Shown: piece by piece, positions 1 through 11,310 of the stretch
Position numbering within the stretch: position 1 is the stretch's first letter
Layout of the letters: the number at the start of each line of letters is the position of its first letter
Assembly: GCA_027605045.1 (NCBI GenBank)
Contig: JAQFWX010000036.1
Location: 124,001 to 188,000, forward strand
Source: Phallus indusiatus
Taxonomy: Eukaryota > Basidiomycota > Agaricomycetes > Phallales > Phallaceae
Direction: 5' to 3'
Length of the DNA: 64,000 bases
Notes under the pieces: model-generated
Databases searched by the model: none
Told to the model about the DNA's origin: nothing
The model's input: only the letters and a program-made list of their open reading frames with translations
Made by a program: the position numbers and the translations under genes

Positions 1-170
1 AAATATGGGAATGGTAGGAGACCCCCCACCGCACTAGCTAATTCAGCAGCCCGGAAGGCGTTGGATACCCAGTCGGTTTCGCTCTGCATAACAGATACTG
101 CAGTTGAAGCCGACGCCTCATGCACATGTTCATTCTGGGCGATAAGAGATCTCTTCTTCTGAAAACCCAT
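1..170 (-). CDS. Kinase-like array protein, copy A, first exon only (runs off the left edge)
   Basis: This is the first coding exon of the repeated family, read on the minus strand from an ATG at 170-168. It begins MGFQKKRS and continues through SETDWVSNAF and AAELASAVGG to LLPFPYL, where the window ends. The exon is hydrophobic and predicted helical; I read it as the first helix of an N-terminal helical bundle. Wording and flanks are almost the same as copy F (32,072), so A and F are recent duplicates. Nothing downstream can be judged because it lies outside the window. Confidence 0.75.
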   Translation of the reverse strand, partial: MGFQKKRSLIAQNEHVHEASASTAVSVMQSETDWVSNAFRAAELASAVGGLLPFPY

Positions 171-533
171 GGCTGGAGATGGATCGTGTGTATGGGATAG
201 ACCAGTTTGCGTCAATATTATCAATCCGTGTCAAACGTACGCTTGTTTTATACCTGTCGAGGAGAAACTGCCTCTGGAAACCGCAGTAAACGCTGACGAA
301 AAGCAACTGCGCCGTCGCATCAACTGGGCGTGTGCCCTCGAACTCGACCCCATGACCTTTCCAATCAAATGGTCAAAGGCTTCTTCGACACTTGATTTGT
401 GGCTGTGACCAACGTAAAATACCAAGGAGGGACGTGCAACGAAGGTCAAGTTGGTAGAGACTTCGAGTACTGTGTCATTCTATAGCATATCCTTTAGCAA
501 ACAGCCTACACTCTCGGACCAAACGTACCAGGA
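171..533. promoter_or_regulatory. Upstream region of kinase-like copy A, shared with copies F and D
   Basis: This non-coding stretch lies 5' of copy A. It recurs almost base for base at 32,073-32,430 upstream of copy F and in weaker form at 19,170-19,545 upstream of copy D. Conservation between copies suggests it was duplicated with the gene and includes the promoter. No core element is convincing by eye. It ends abruptly at about 533, where BRAP2-type coding sequence starts. Confidence 0.4.
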
Positions 534-905
534 GCAATAAAAGTCATAAAATCAACAGGCGTCATATACGACGGCACAGCAACAACAGCAACAACAGCAA
601 GAGTCGTTCTATCGTTTGAATCTTCTACTTTGACGACGGCATCTAATTTCAATGGGTTTTCAAATTCATTTGTAGAAGAAAGGTAGGTGTTCTTATTTTT
701 CTCCTCCTCTTCTCTCCGGTCGTGATCGTTGACAAAATTTGCGATGTTTTAATTATAATTGTGAGTGTGTTCATATATGTGTACAACGCCTTCGGGTAAG
801 AATGTGCTTCCTTGTGAGACGATGTGCGTTTGGAGGGCTGGTGGATTATCTGCGGTCCTTACAACAGATTTATTCTTCTCTGCGAGAAAGTAGAATTAGA
901 TCCTT
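533..905 (-). pseudogene. BRAP2/ETP1-like N-terminal exon fragment (fragment 1)
   Basis: On the minus strand this reads as the N-terminal exon of a BRCA1-associated-protein-2 type E3 ligase. It contains PEGVVHIH near 800, then a variable acidic stretch, then the first beta strand of the BRAP2 RRM-like domain ending VPSYMTP near 565. A valine/alanine triplet run (VVAVVAV, from gtt/gct repeats) is expanded here, as in the copy at 33.8 kb. The exon is cut at about 533, directly after the FIAP residues, and joined to the upstream region of kinase-like copy A. The rest of the gene is missing, so this is a non-functional fragment. The matching full-length region is at 32.4-34.1 kb. Confidence 0.75.
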
Positions 906-1133
906 AAAAAGAAGATACTTATTACAAAGTAGACGTTTCGGATAAAATACCCCTACCAGCGGCTACAGGCGACGATGATAATCGGTTGGAGGTGTGGGGA
1001 ATAACAGGCTGGTACTTGTCGTTGTTTATGCGTGCCATGGGCATATGGTAGTTTTCCGAGTTAGTTAGATAGATACCCTAGAGTAGAAGCCATTAATAGA
1101 TTCTAATTATCATTGTGCGAATGGTGGATTGCA
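906..1133. other. Intergenic stretch between BRAP2 fragment and VMA12-like gene
   Basis: About 230 bases with no convincing coding exon. The same stretch is repeated with few changes at 34,130-34,359, so it belongs to the large duplicated block. It probably holds the 3' end of the VMA12-like gene and remnants of the first BRAP2 exon. Confidence 0.5.
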
Positions 1134-1862
1134 TCAGTGGCCGGCTCGTCGTTTTCGCAATTTCGTGTCATCGTCCTTTTCTTTCTTGATTGGCGCAGGG
1201 ATGATCTCAGTCTCTGCATCTCCCGAATGCTTCTCTCCTTTCTTTTTCCGATCAAACTGCAAGCGTGTGCCCTTCGGATGACGCGATTTGTCTTCACGCG
1301 ACTGCCATATAATAAACAAGATACCCTCAGTCGCAGCGAGTATTAGTGCAACCGATAGAGCGAATAAAGCTCGCTAGCATCTCGTCAGTTGAAATCTCGC
1401 GTGCATTTTAAGTAGTATATCTCATACCCATTCATCTCGCCAGCCCACATGTTTACTAGCCCACCAACTCGCAAAGCCCGCTCCTCCGATGCTGAAAAGA
1501 GCATTGACAAGCCCGATAATCGCTCCCCTATCACTCAGATTCTTGTGTGCTGTTTCCGCGGGATCCTCCGGAGGTTCGTACTTTGGAAATTTGGAAAGAG
1601 GGGATGTGATTGTTCCGGAGAGAAGTGAAATCATAGCATAATCATTTGCGTTCAGCTGCTTTCCGGCAAGTTGTTTACGGGCATCTTCCGTTAGAGCCCA
1701 TTGCGAGATTTTTAGAAGAGTTGGATAGGATAATTCTACTTGATTTTTGAGTGGGACTGATAGCGCATCCTTCAATTCGTCCGGTAAGAGATCAATTACG
1801 ACCTCGAGATTTTCAGCCAGGTGCTGTGGAATAGAAACGGTCGTGGTGGTCAATTCTGACAT
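1134..1862 (-). CDS. VMA12/TMEM199-like V-ATPase assembly factor, copy 1
   Basis: Two exons. Exon 1 runs from the ATG at 1862-1860 (MSELTTTTVS) to WRDEW near 1430; after a short GT..AG intron, exon 2 starts RALFALSV near 1375 and ends KRRAGH-stop at 1134. The protein is about 205 residues. It has a cytosolic helical N-terminal part (LPDELKDAL, NANDYAMISLLSG), then two hydrophobic segments (ALFSIGGAGFASWWAS and the LILAATEGILFIIW region) and a basic, lysine-rich tail. This is the layout of the Vma12 family, ER membrane factors that help assemble the V0 sector of the vacuolar H+-ATPase; that role is family knowledge. Copy 2 lies at 34,360-35,089. This copy keeps its ATG and open frame and is the better candidate for the working gene. 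Confidence 0.8.
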
Positions 1863-2130
1863 AGTGAAAGAAAGACGGTAAGAAAGAAAAAGGAGTGTCT
1901 TTTCCGTTTAAGGTTGTTTTGGTGATGCTGGCGGATGGATCGTTGTCGGCGGCGCGAAGCGGCAGGCCGCGGTGAATTCAGCATTAGTGAAAGCCGGTAT
2001 GTTCAATGTGTGGAGGTGTGTGGACGTACGAGCGCGAGTCTATTTGCCCTGTAAATCCCAAATGACTGCTTTTCGGGAGCCTAAGTTCCCATCGCGTGCA
2101 GCCTTACCACCGTTTTTGTTTTATCATTAG
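1863..2130. promoter_or_regulatory. Putative promoter of VMA12-like copy 1, repeated elsewhere
   Basis: This region lies 5' of the VMA12-like gene. A GC-richer motif around 1,945-1,970 (gcgcgaagcggcaggc) recurs at about 7,355, 27,130 and 35,175, in each case near the 5' end of VMA12-like or BRAP2-like sequence. It may mark a shared duplicated promoter. No transcription-factor site is assigned. Confidence 0.35.
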
Positions 2131-2890
2131 ATGAGTCTCGTATATATCTATCGTTTCAAAGCGTCTTACAATTCCTTCATTGCCGAACCAGCATTGCAAA
2201 TGGACGCGCATTTCATTACTGGGCATGACGACTCTTTTGCAACATTTCATTCCAATCCCATTGGCCGATGCCTGGTCTCCACCCTATCGTCTGAAGGCTG
2301 TCAGTGTACAAGGCACGAATTTCCCTTCCAGCGACTGGTGGCAAGCCTACACTATCAACATTGCGCAGTACATTCTCTTCTATACTTTCCGATAACTTCG
2401 GCCCTTTTGAGATTCTGTGCCCTACAGTTACAGCCGCATCTTCGGACGTCTATGTGGCCTGCTGCTATAAAACGGGATGAGACAAGGCAGAACTCTATTA
2501 TCCGAGCTTCAAGAATTGCAAACCTTTTCAACATTTATTACGTACCACAGCTGCCAATCCGATTCCGAGATGCCCTTTCAATACCTCAAACAGAATTGGC
2601 AAAACAATTGAGTGGGCCGACGATGATTGCGCTGGGCTCCTCAATTGGGACGTCGTTGCAGTCATAATTAAGCGCTCCATATGCATAAAACCCTTTGTCT
2701 ACGCCGATACAAGTTCATACTTGTATTGGCAATGCGTACGGAATAACACGGGGAATAATGGGCTGATCCAACTCGCAGGGGAATCTTATTATGTGTTTGT
2801 GCGGTTGTGGGCAACGGCCGGATATTTCGGGTTCGTCAAATCAGGCGCGAGACGAATTCGAGTGACCATATGTATGCGTTTGAGAACGTG
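2131..2890 (+). pseudogene. Unidentified conserved element X, copy 1 (convergent to kinase-like B)
   Basis: I do not recognise the family. On the plus strand several reading frames carry protein-like stretches also found in the other copies: SDWWQAYTINIAQY near 2,330, then DNFGPFEILCP shifted in frame near 2,395, then a roughly 95-residue open stretch from about 2,610 with LLNWDVV, YLYWQCVRNN, LIQLAGESYYV and GYFGFVKSGARR. The frame changes between blocks could be lost introns or frameshifts; I infer a decayed multi-exon gene. Other copies are at 11,160, 15,370, 20,640 and 35,340, each downstream of a kinase-like gene and facing it. Confidence 0.4.
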
Positions 2891-3231
2891 AACAGGACCG
2901 TTTCGATCTGATCATTAATGAAGCGCATCCATCTTAGATATCGAGTGGGCGTTAAGGCTAGGACAATGAACACCCGTACTAACAATCTTAATGTGAGGCG
3001 ATTCCCAGACGTTTCTGTACAGGGTTACGTTCAAGGCTCATACGGTGGAACCACGGTCTATGAAGATAATCTCCCTACAATAATTTGTTTTGTAGGATAA
3101 AACATACATGCATGTGTTTAAACAAATTACATAGAGGAATATTGTGAGGTGCGAGGAAAACACCACCAAACTAGTCACGAATATAACTGCAGTGATTGCA
3201 AACACCTTGTGAAATCCGATATTCGTGAAAG
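2891..3231. other. Tail-to-tail spacer between X and kinase-like copy B
   Basis: This spacer holds no convincing exon. It contains a stretch (around 3,085-3,215) that recurs downstream of copies C, E and G, with the words aaacatacatgcatg and accaccaaactagtc. It is probably the shared 3' untranslated and terminator region of the array gene. Confidence 0.45.
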
Positions 3232-6140
3232 TGTTACTCAATCTTATGAGCGTCGACTAATCCACCCTCTGCTTCATCGCCCCCTGCGTCTTCTGCTTCA
3301 GCATCCTCTTCGTCATCTGCTTCAGCCTCTTCATCCTCCGCTCCATCCTCTTCATCCTCTGCTTCATCCTCTGCTGTATGGTAAAATTCCGAGCTATCAG
3401 AATCATGATCAGAATCTTGCGAAAAAGTGAGAAGTTGATGCAGCAGTTACGACTCAAGTAAGCTCACCGTTGGATACATCGTCTGATTCAAGTTGAATAG
3501 GACATATTAAAGGAAGACCGCAAATACGAGCACCTTCATCGCTGTTTGGATCGATGCCAAACACAGCGTGGGCCTCCTGGATAAACTCAATGTCTTCATA
3601 ACTAATACTAAGCACACGAAGAGTTCGACGAGTTTGAACTCTGAATGAATTTGAATCGAAACCGATGGTGTCCATATCAGAACAATATAGTCTCTCGGAC
3701 CCCGAAGAATCAAGAGACCAGTATGTATCCAGCATTTCATCGCGCACCGCCGGTTTCGAAATAAAGAAGTATAACTCTTTATACCCAGAAGTTCCAACCG
3801 AAAACCTGAGCCTGGAAGGAATCTGGATGTGCCACGAGAATCCAGTAACTACATTGACCGTATGTTTCGATAAAATCATCTATACAATGAGTAGTGAAAT
3901 TAGCGTACCAACGCAAACATAACAAGTGCAATCATAACAAGACTCGTGCATTCCATCGGTTCTTGCAAGTAAGCAGCCAATTTGACTGACATATCCACAA
4001 GCCAATCGTTTCCAGGCAGCACCATCCGAATCTTCGACATCACATTCAACCACCACTGTCTGAATATCGTCGATACCCGAAATGCCTGCTGCATCTAGAG
4101 GAACGCGAATCCTGCAAACATTCAAGTGATATTCAGTACCGTTACATGATGGGAAACGTGCTATACCTGAAATGTTCACCACAATCTTCGATGGTCACCT
4201 TTGTATGCAGTATTTTATTACGAACAAACCAGTCTAATGATGATGGTTCTTCGCATGGAAAGAACCCTAATATAGTTGCGTCCGAAGCGTCGAGTGTATC
4301 GTTGTGTCCATCGACTAATAAAATGTAACCAGTGTAGACAGAATATGTTGGTCCGGAGACGTCATCCCATATATCGACACTTGTGACACCATAGAGATCC
4401 AATAAGAAAGAGGGGTCCAAGGGAACATTCAATCTTGGGGACAAACACAGCATATTTACTCTTTCCATAATCTTGGTCGACTCCTCTGGAGATATATTGC
4501 CAATTTGCATCGTCGTCCACTGAGTAGCAGGGACGACTTGTAGAATATTTGGCGACCATTCCTGATATCGAAGTATGAATTCACAATAATAATTTTTCAT
4601 GCGCTTAGAAATGAGAAAAATGAACTAACAAATACGACAACCCCGCGTCCGTCTAGAACGTTCACATAAAAAGAGGCAAGATATCCATCCTCACGGTCCT
4701 TGAAAGCGATAAAATTGTGAGAGACTTTCAGATCCCGCCAAGATATAATTGCATCGTGAGATATACCCTTTGCCACGTAGTTACAGCCTTCCTGTAAGCA
4801 AAAGGCAAACGGTGAGATACAAACAATTGGCGGAATCGTGATCGGTTCAAGCTCACAAGATAAGACGAATCCTGAGATGTATTTGAAGAAGAAATTTCAT
4901 CAAATATTATGGCGGCTCACTACAAGCTGCAAATCTATATACCGACACAATGCACCGCTAAATGTTGAATTGAATTGAGCAAATGGGATACACCACGCTA
5001 TATACATAAATAGTAAGTTTTGATTTTCATTTTGTGAAGCGACAGACGAACGGTTGTTGAAAACAAGGCCAGGGTTTTCTTTCGACGTGATTATGCCGAA
5101 TAGCTGCAATACATTTGGATGACTTGCACGAAGAATGAGCTTTTGTTGATACCTATTTCATAAGAGATGAGTGTATTTACCGATATCGCGAGTGCAACTC
5201 CTTTTCTTTTTTGAATTTCTGTTGAAAGTATAAGAATATAGCGAAAATGCGGCAGTATCTTTTCGTATCACGCACGGAATCTGCAACCCGACCTTTGTAG
5301 ACACGGACCATCCGTGTTTGACTCTCTTGTTTCCATCGGACCTCCCAGTGCTCAGCTTGTCCATTCGAGATATTCTTGAGTACATTTAGATCTCCCAGTC
5401 TGATTCTTTCAAACTGGCTACTTTCAGAAGACTACAGAACGCAAACGAGCAATTCGACTTACATCACAGTCCATCTCGTCTGTGTTGCTGCTTATTTGTA
5501 AACGTATCATTCCCCTAAACTAGATGTCGCACTGGAATGAGATCAGCGCTGCTTCAAATATATTTGTGCATACCATAAGATTACTCCGAAACTTTTCTAT
5601 CTCATTTTCACGATCAGCTGTGAAATAACCGCGAAGGAATCTCGGTTTATCCGATTTATTGAATGACTTGAGATCGTCGGATATGTGTTGCAAGTATCTA
5701 TTCAAACGGTTTCAGGTCTTGATATTTATAGGAGCAGAACTGCATACCGGTAAAACGTTTCGCAATCTTTCTCAAAGTAATTCAACGAGGACGTGGTTTC
5801 GGGATCCTTCTTAGTCTCTTCATGAAGTATCTGCAGGATTGTTGTGACGGTGATTGTTAGCTCCTTATAACTATCTTGATTTTGTTGCATTTGCTGAATT
5901 CTCATCAGTTGAGTTCCATATATCCATTAGCTGACTCACTTGAACAGGCTTTAGCAGAGTCTTAACTAGCTCTGCTGCGCCCTTTAGATATGGGAATGGC
6001 AGAAGACCGCCAGCCGCACTAGCTAATTCAGCGACTTGGAAGGCATAAGACACCCAGTCGGTTTCTTTTTGCAGAACTGTGGTTGGGGCTGATGGCCCGG
6101 GCTCCTGGGGAGTGAGAGATTTTTTCTTTCGAAAACCCAT
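3232..6140 (-). CDS. Kinase-like array protein, copy B (helical bundle + kinase-like + acidic tail), apparently open
   Basis: A gene of about 11 exons from ATG 6140-6138 (MGFRKKKS) to TAA 3234-3232; I estimate 750-800 residues. In order: an N-terminal helical region (AELASAAGGLLPFPYLKGA, ELTITVTTILQILHEE, ISDDLKSFNKSDK) resembling the four-helix N-terminal domains of MLKL-like and fungal cell-death proteins; a kinase-N-lobe-like segment (RMVRVYKGR and, past an intron, HPNVLQLFGIITS); a middle region (YVAKGISHDAIISWRDL, EWSPNILQVVP); an EDCGEHFR/IRVPLDAAG segment; a TYWSLDSSGSERL block; and a repetitive Asp/Glu tail. I see no HRD or DFG catalytic motif, so a pseudokinase is likely. It lacks 24 nt of coding sequence near 5,607 (eight residues, SLARYQ-type) that other copies have; frame is kept. 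No inactivating lesion was seen. The function is unknown; a death or immunity role is inference from the architecture. Confidence 0.7.
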
Positions 6141-6359
6141 ACTTTGGAGACAGATTGTGTGGCGTGAAGTGGTACACTGACTATATCGATGGTTTAATAT
6201 ATGTCGAATGCGCGCTTTTCCTATGCCTGTCAGGAAGCTTCCTGTATAGCCTCTAGGAACAGCAGTCAATGTCGTCCAATTGTAGCTGCATTGCGTTAAG
6301 ATGCGCGCTTGCCCTCAGGCTTAGTGACTTACATTTAATAGTCTCATACGTCAAAACTC

Positions 6360-7290
6360 TCAGCTCTACTGGGCGCGTTGAACGGACGACCATTGTATTC
6401 TTGTGAGAAGAGCACGACGTCGTCCCTAGATCTGAACCTTAGCAACACTATTGAGCGATTGGGTGACAAATCGCTAAAAGGACAGAACAAATCATTAGTT
6501 CCTAAAAAGACCCGAACAAACAAACAGATTCTAGTCACCGAATCATGCTCAAATGCGCCACACTCTCCGAAGCAGGAGCAATAAAAGTCATAAAAGCAAC
6601 AGGCGTCATATACGACGGCACAGCAAGAACAGCAAGTGTCGTTCCATCGTTTGCTTCTCCACTTTGACAACGCCATCAAGGTTTTCAAATTCATTTGTAG
6701 GAGAAGAGTAGGTACTCTCATTTCCTCTTTTTCTTTCCGATCATGGTCGTTTACAAAAATCGCAATGTTTTGATTATACTTGTGGGTGTATCGATATGTA
6801 CAACTCCTTTGGGTAAGAATGTGCTTCCCTGCGAGAGAATATGCGTTCTGGAGGGTTGGCGAGCTGGATTATCTGCGTTCCTTACAACAAATTTATTCCT
6901 ATTTACGAGAAAGTAACGTTAGATCCTTTTTCAGGGAAAAATAAAAACCCGAGAATTTCAAAGCCTACGCTGAAGTTTAGAAACAGAATTCCTGTTCCAT
7001 TCTCAAATATTAATCAGACTCCTCACTGCTAGGCTCAGGCTCTTCCGAATCCAGTCAATCAATAACAATATTACCAAACCTCCAAATTCTTCATCTTTCC
7101 GTTGTTGTTAAGATCGGTATGATAATGAGTATAAGTCGCTAAATGGCGGTGTGAGGGTTTCCGAATAGATGTTTGGGCCAATAGAGACTCGGACCTGGAC
7201 TCGGAGAAGTAGTGTTATGGTGTACGTAGCCTTTGGTCAATCAGAATCGAAGGTTATAATCGTTCATGGCCTTTTAGAAAGAAAACACGG
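6360..7290 (-). pseudogene. BRAP2/ETP1-like N-terminal fragment (fragment 2)
   Basis: Minus-strand remnant with two recognisable exons of the BRAP2 RRM-like domain. Exon 1 includes LAVLAVPSYMTPVAF and HLSMIR (about 6,540-6,680). After a GT..AG intron, exon 2 reads DLSPNRSIVLLRFRSRDD then QEYNGRPF (about 6,380-6,471). Here the frame across the intron is correct, unlike fragment 5. The coding sequence stops matching at about 6,372 and joins sequence upstream of kinase-like copy B. Upstream remnants of the first BRAP2 exon (IDWLDSEE-type codons) extend to about 7,100. RING, UBP zinc finger and coiled coil are absent, so this copy cannot make an E3 ligase. Confidence 0.75.
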
Positions 7291-10235
7291 ATAAAAAAAG
7301 AAAGTCTTGCTTGTATTTGTCGTCCAATGCTCGTTTTGGTGGCGCTGGTGGATAGATCGGTAGCGCGAAGCGGTAGGCCGTGATGAATTCACCATTAGTT
7401 AGTGAGCGAAGGTGCCCGGCACGGCACCAACGTCCTGCGGAGCTCGCGGGCGCCAGAGTACATAGCGCGTTGTCACAATCATCACATCCACGGACTAGGT
7501 GAAAAATCCTCACCATCGTTCTTTCGCTGTATCTCATCATGGTGGTCAACACCCCCACAAATCCAGCCCTTTCATTTCCTTCACCTCTAATCAGCGCACC
7601 CAAGGATAGGCACAGGATAGCAGCATTCCAACGTTCCAAGACTAAGCAAACATTCATTCGCCCAACAGAACACGCTAGCCGGTGGCGTAGGGATGCGGTA
7701 TCACCATCCGATGAAAGGACTCTGAAGTTGGAAATTTAAAGTGCCAAATGTAGTCTTGTCGCTCATCAACCGCGAGAAACATCGCACAATCATTCCACCA
7801 GCGGACCGAACACAGTTCCTCAGCCTCGAACCGACCAACCACAGCTTAATATGAAACCAGGTGAGTATCTATCATCTACTTCCACCCCAGTGGGACATCG
7901 TTTCTGATGCAGAGCACTAGATATCAACCGCGGTGTGCTATGTACCAACAAGCGCAGTGCACGATCTTCAAGTGCGGTGCACTCCTTTTTTCATCATGCT
8001 AAAACTGAAAGCGCGTGTAGCGAAGAGTAAACAGCATCGCTTACAAACATCTAGTGTCAATTGAAACGATAGTGCATCCCGAGCCAGTCGTTTCCGTATG
8101 AGTAGCACATCGAGAAGGTCGTCGTGCGATTGGGACAGCATCCTCGTGACCGTTGGATCCCGGTATCAGGGAGATGATATCTCATTAACCAGTTTGCGAT
8201 CGCCGTGGCCTGACAGTTGGTTGGGTATATCAGCCTAGGTGGGACAATCGTAGCAGCACCCAGGACAGCCATCCGTCACCACCATCATTCAACGGGAACA
8301 AGGAGACGCGCCTTGCTTTGTACTGTCTGCGTTCTGACGCGCAGAGCCGCACTTTCACCAAAACCAAGCTTCAGAGGAAAGCAGTGCCAGGTATCGCACC
8401 GATTCACCCCTCCACGCGGATTTTGAGTGTAGGCAACTGCTTACAACATCGTCCCTATCGTGGCAGCATGGGCCCAAACCGAATTGAACCAAGCGACCAC
8501 GCAGAGGCGACTGACATACTAGGAGCGCGATGGAGTCTGCCGCAGCGACATCAAATGTCGAGGTCGCCTTAAATTCACTCGAGCACGAGTAAACCATCGC
8601 TTCAATCGTCAAATCATCTGGAATGTGCATAGGCACACATTCATCCCCGCGCTCGCGGGCGACCCCAAATCCGTAGTACTTAGTATTCAGGGGCACTGCA
8701 CCAACACAAGATCAGCAGTATACCCGCGTATAAAGCAGAGCTCGAGCATTTTTAGCTGGACCTTTCACTTTCGGTCAACCTCACTGGCCTTTTCACATTC
8801 ATGCGTTTCCGCATTCCTGACGGAGTCTCGTTCTCTTGGGGGAAGAGTTAATGCAGTCATTCTGGCCGATCCGGACCAATAGCTTTGACCCATTTCCAGA
8901 CCCGCCTTTTCTTTCTTAATTCATAGGCCTATTCTTAAGCAGCGCCGATGGCAGCCATATGTGCTATATTCACTGTAAACCCTAGATAACAGAGGACACT
9001 GAATACACAGGCGTAGCCGTCTTTCTGAGCACATGTCGGTTCCCGGCCAGTTCTTTCTGCGAATTGATCAGTCAGCAAATTGTGTGTTCTAGTCGTCGTT
9101 GAGAAGCCGACACCTGCAGGCATCACCGATTGCAGCATCGGACCATCATGATGCTGTTATGAAAGGTGTATCCAATAAACACTACACTCTTGGAATAGAA
9201 GTCAGTCTGTAAAGCGACACAATGATTTGTATTCTGACCTTGTCGTCTCAGGCTCGCATTAAGGACGATAAGCTGAGGAGTCGAATATCACAGAGAGAGA
9301 CATCGTGAACACATCATCGAGCCGGCAGTGACAAGACGAAGGGGCTATATAGCTGTTGAATGTTGAAGGTTGACCGAGCAGCAGAACCTGCACCGTGTTC
9401 ATACGTATATCATGGTATTCACAACACAGCCATTAAAGGGGCTCGATCTTCTTGATATGCAAGCGGTGTTAAAGTCATTCAAAGAAAGAATCGCCGTCGC
9501 CGCGACATCGTCTTCCATCGCCGGTCTATCGTCCCTCCCCTTCCCCTTATTTCTCTCGGTAACTGGCATTCCCAGCAAGGTGTATACAATGGGCCTGATC
9601 TTAACATTCATGGATCTTTTGAAAGTCTAACCATTTATTCTCTTCCCGTACACGGACGGGTCTTGGAGATTTAGCCTCTGGTATGAATATGGGTTGGGTT
9701 CAACTAGTACTCAAATATCTATCAATGCATCTTCTCTGGAACCATGCCACTGAGGATTTTAGATAGCGAAGTTCAGTCTCTTTGACGCTGGCACGAGGGG
9801 ATACACACCATGCATCAGATATCTAGCCCAACTTGGGGGACTCCTAGATCTATTTGATAGTAAAAGGAAAGGCCACATGGGATATCTGCTGAGCATAGGC
9901 AGCGTCTCAATGCTGCCGAAAGGTCACAGTTTCAGGAGAGCACTACTGGGTGAGTCCCATCCCTTGTAGGTCGTTTGGGCAGGCACGGCTTCATCTACAT
10001 CCACAAGTGTGCGCCGTTGCACAAGAGATGCAGATAGGGTCGACTTAGTGAGGACTTCGGCTTAGGAGGGAGATATCTACCAGCAGACCCAGAGAGACAA
10101 AACAGTGGGGTAACGCTTTCCGGGCACCAGTAGATCAATGGGATCACTGTGCCTGCTAGTCACACAATCAATGGAGTGGTTTACCATAGCCACCTTGAGC
10201 AGCGACCCAGTTGTACAGTTGGGTTGAGCCCAAGT
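7291..10235. other. Low-information interval, no supported gene
   Basis: Nearly 3 kb without a convincing gene. The first 150 bases match the promoter-like repeat near 1,945 and 27,130. A piece at 7,400-7,480 (gggcgccaga word) is shared with 19,570-19,625. Several 60-110 codon open frames occur on both strands, but none has family motifs, splice-site support or a counterpart in other repeat units. I see decayed repeat sequence only. Confidence 0.55.
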
Positions 10236-10239
10236 GACA

Positions 10240-11150
10240 CAGTCATGTCATGTTATCGTTTCACAGCGTACATATAAGCAGAGATACAGCCGAGATGGCC
10301 ATATGTGGGCGTGTGTTTTTGCTCGAATGTCTGCCTCTCGGGGGTCCAGCGTTATCGTCATCAAGTCCAATAGACGACATCCTCATGCAGGCATCGGTAT
10401 CAGTGAATTTCTCCGCGTTCCACCAATCGTACGTATACAGTACTCTTCTTTTTCCCTTTCCAGCGCTTAAGACAGAGAGGTGCCAGGTGCCACACGTTGG
10501 ACTATGCAAAACACCTTCAACGTCCAGGGTGGAAAATCCTCTATGAGAACGGCTGTTCCCAGTTCTACTGTCATTCTCGTAAACCACGCAGTCCCGTGCC
10601 AAATGCGAAGGTGTTCAACAATTAGATGATGCACCTGCATCTGGTGGAAATATTGGAATATGTTAGCCGTTGATGAAGATGAAGTCCGTTGCCGGTCTTA
10701 GGTTGAAGCAGTACTAGTATTGACTAGTAAATGCTAGCCTCTGATGGTTATATCTCTTCCAGGAAATACATCTTGTTCACGTGTCTGGATCTTCGCCGTA
10801 AACAAAACGAATCACCCGTAACACTGTGCTTCATGTTATCCACGCCCAACACAAGAATTACCAGTGCAGCTATTCTTCAGACGGTTCAATATGGTGGCGT
10901 TCACGCTTGTAGAACGTCCCCTGATGCAGATATATTCGATGAATGTTCTCAGCGGCGTTGCGATCGACATATCTTACTCTGGAACGACGATTATCCCTAG
11001 TTCAGTACCACCATACAACACGTATCGACCTCGGTATGAAACCTATTTAACTCATATTATTCAATTGCACCACAACCTAGTAGCTGCAATTTCCGAAGGA
11101 CAGACATGCACAGAAGAACAACTCAATACCCAGCTAAGAAATTAAGTCGA
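10240..11150 (+). pseudogene. Actin-related protein (ARP) remnant, copy 1
   Basis: Plus-strand pieces of an actin-fold protein. Near 10,350 a GSSVIVIKS...AGIGISEFLR stretch resembles the actin phosphate-1 strand and loop (actin: VDNGSGMCKAGF). Near 10,845-11,000 one frame reads FFRRFNMVAFTLVERPLMQ followed by LSGVAIDISYSGTTI, matching the actin segment FETFNVPAF...GIVLDSGDG. Further on, YLTHIIQLHHNLV and EEQLNTQLRN belong to the ARP insert also present in the second copy. Frames change between pieces without good splice sites, and the C-terminal half is missing, so this is a truncated, decayed copy of the gene seen at 27.2-29.1 kb. The ARP subtype is not assigned. Confidence 0.55.
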
Positions 11151-11154
11151 ATCT

Positions 11155-11310
11155 GGCGAGACGGTAATGATGTAGGCAATGTGTGCAGAATAACACGGGG
11201 AATAGTGGGCCGGTTCAACTCGCAGGGGACTCTTATCATATGTCTGCGCGGCTGTGGGCAACAGCCGGATATTTCGGGTTCGTCAAATCAGGTGTGAGAC
11301 GAATCCCAGT
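11155..11310 (+). pseudogene. Element X, short 3' remnant (copy 2)
   Basis: About 150 bases match the last exon-like part of element X (aataacacggggaata, then the GYFGFV-type region as gatatttcgggttcgtcaaa). It joins the end of the ARP remnant directly at about 11,150. Only the 3' tail of X is present, upstream of the kinase-like C stop. Confidence 0.45.

Noticed and set aside
1346..1422. Plus-strand 77-codon frame opposite VMA12-like exon 2 (1,113-1,346)
   Set aside because: Antisense shadow; the minus-strand exon has family motifs and correct splice sites.
2131..2667. 178-codon plus-strand open frame as a single intact gene
   Set aside because: Different segments conserved among X copies lie in different frames, so this frame is partly a shadow. 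It is treated as decayed element X.
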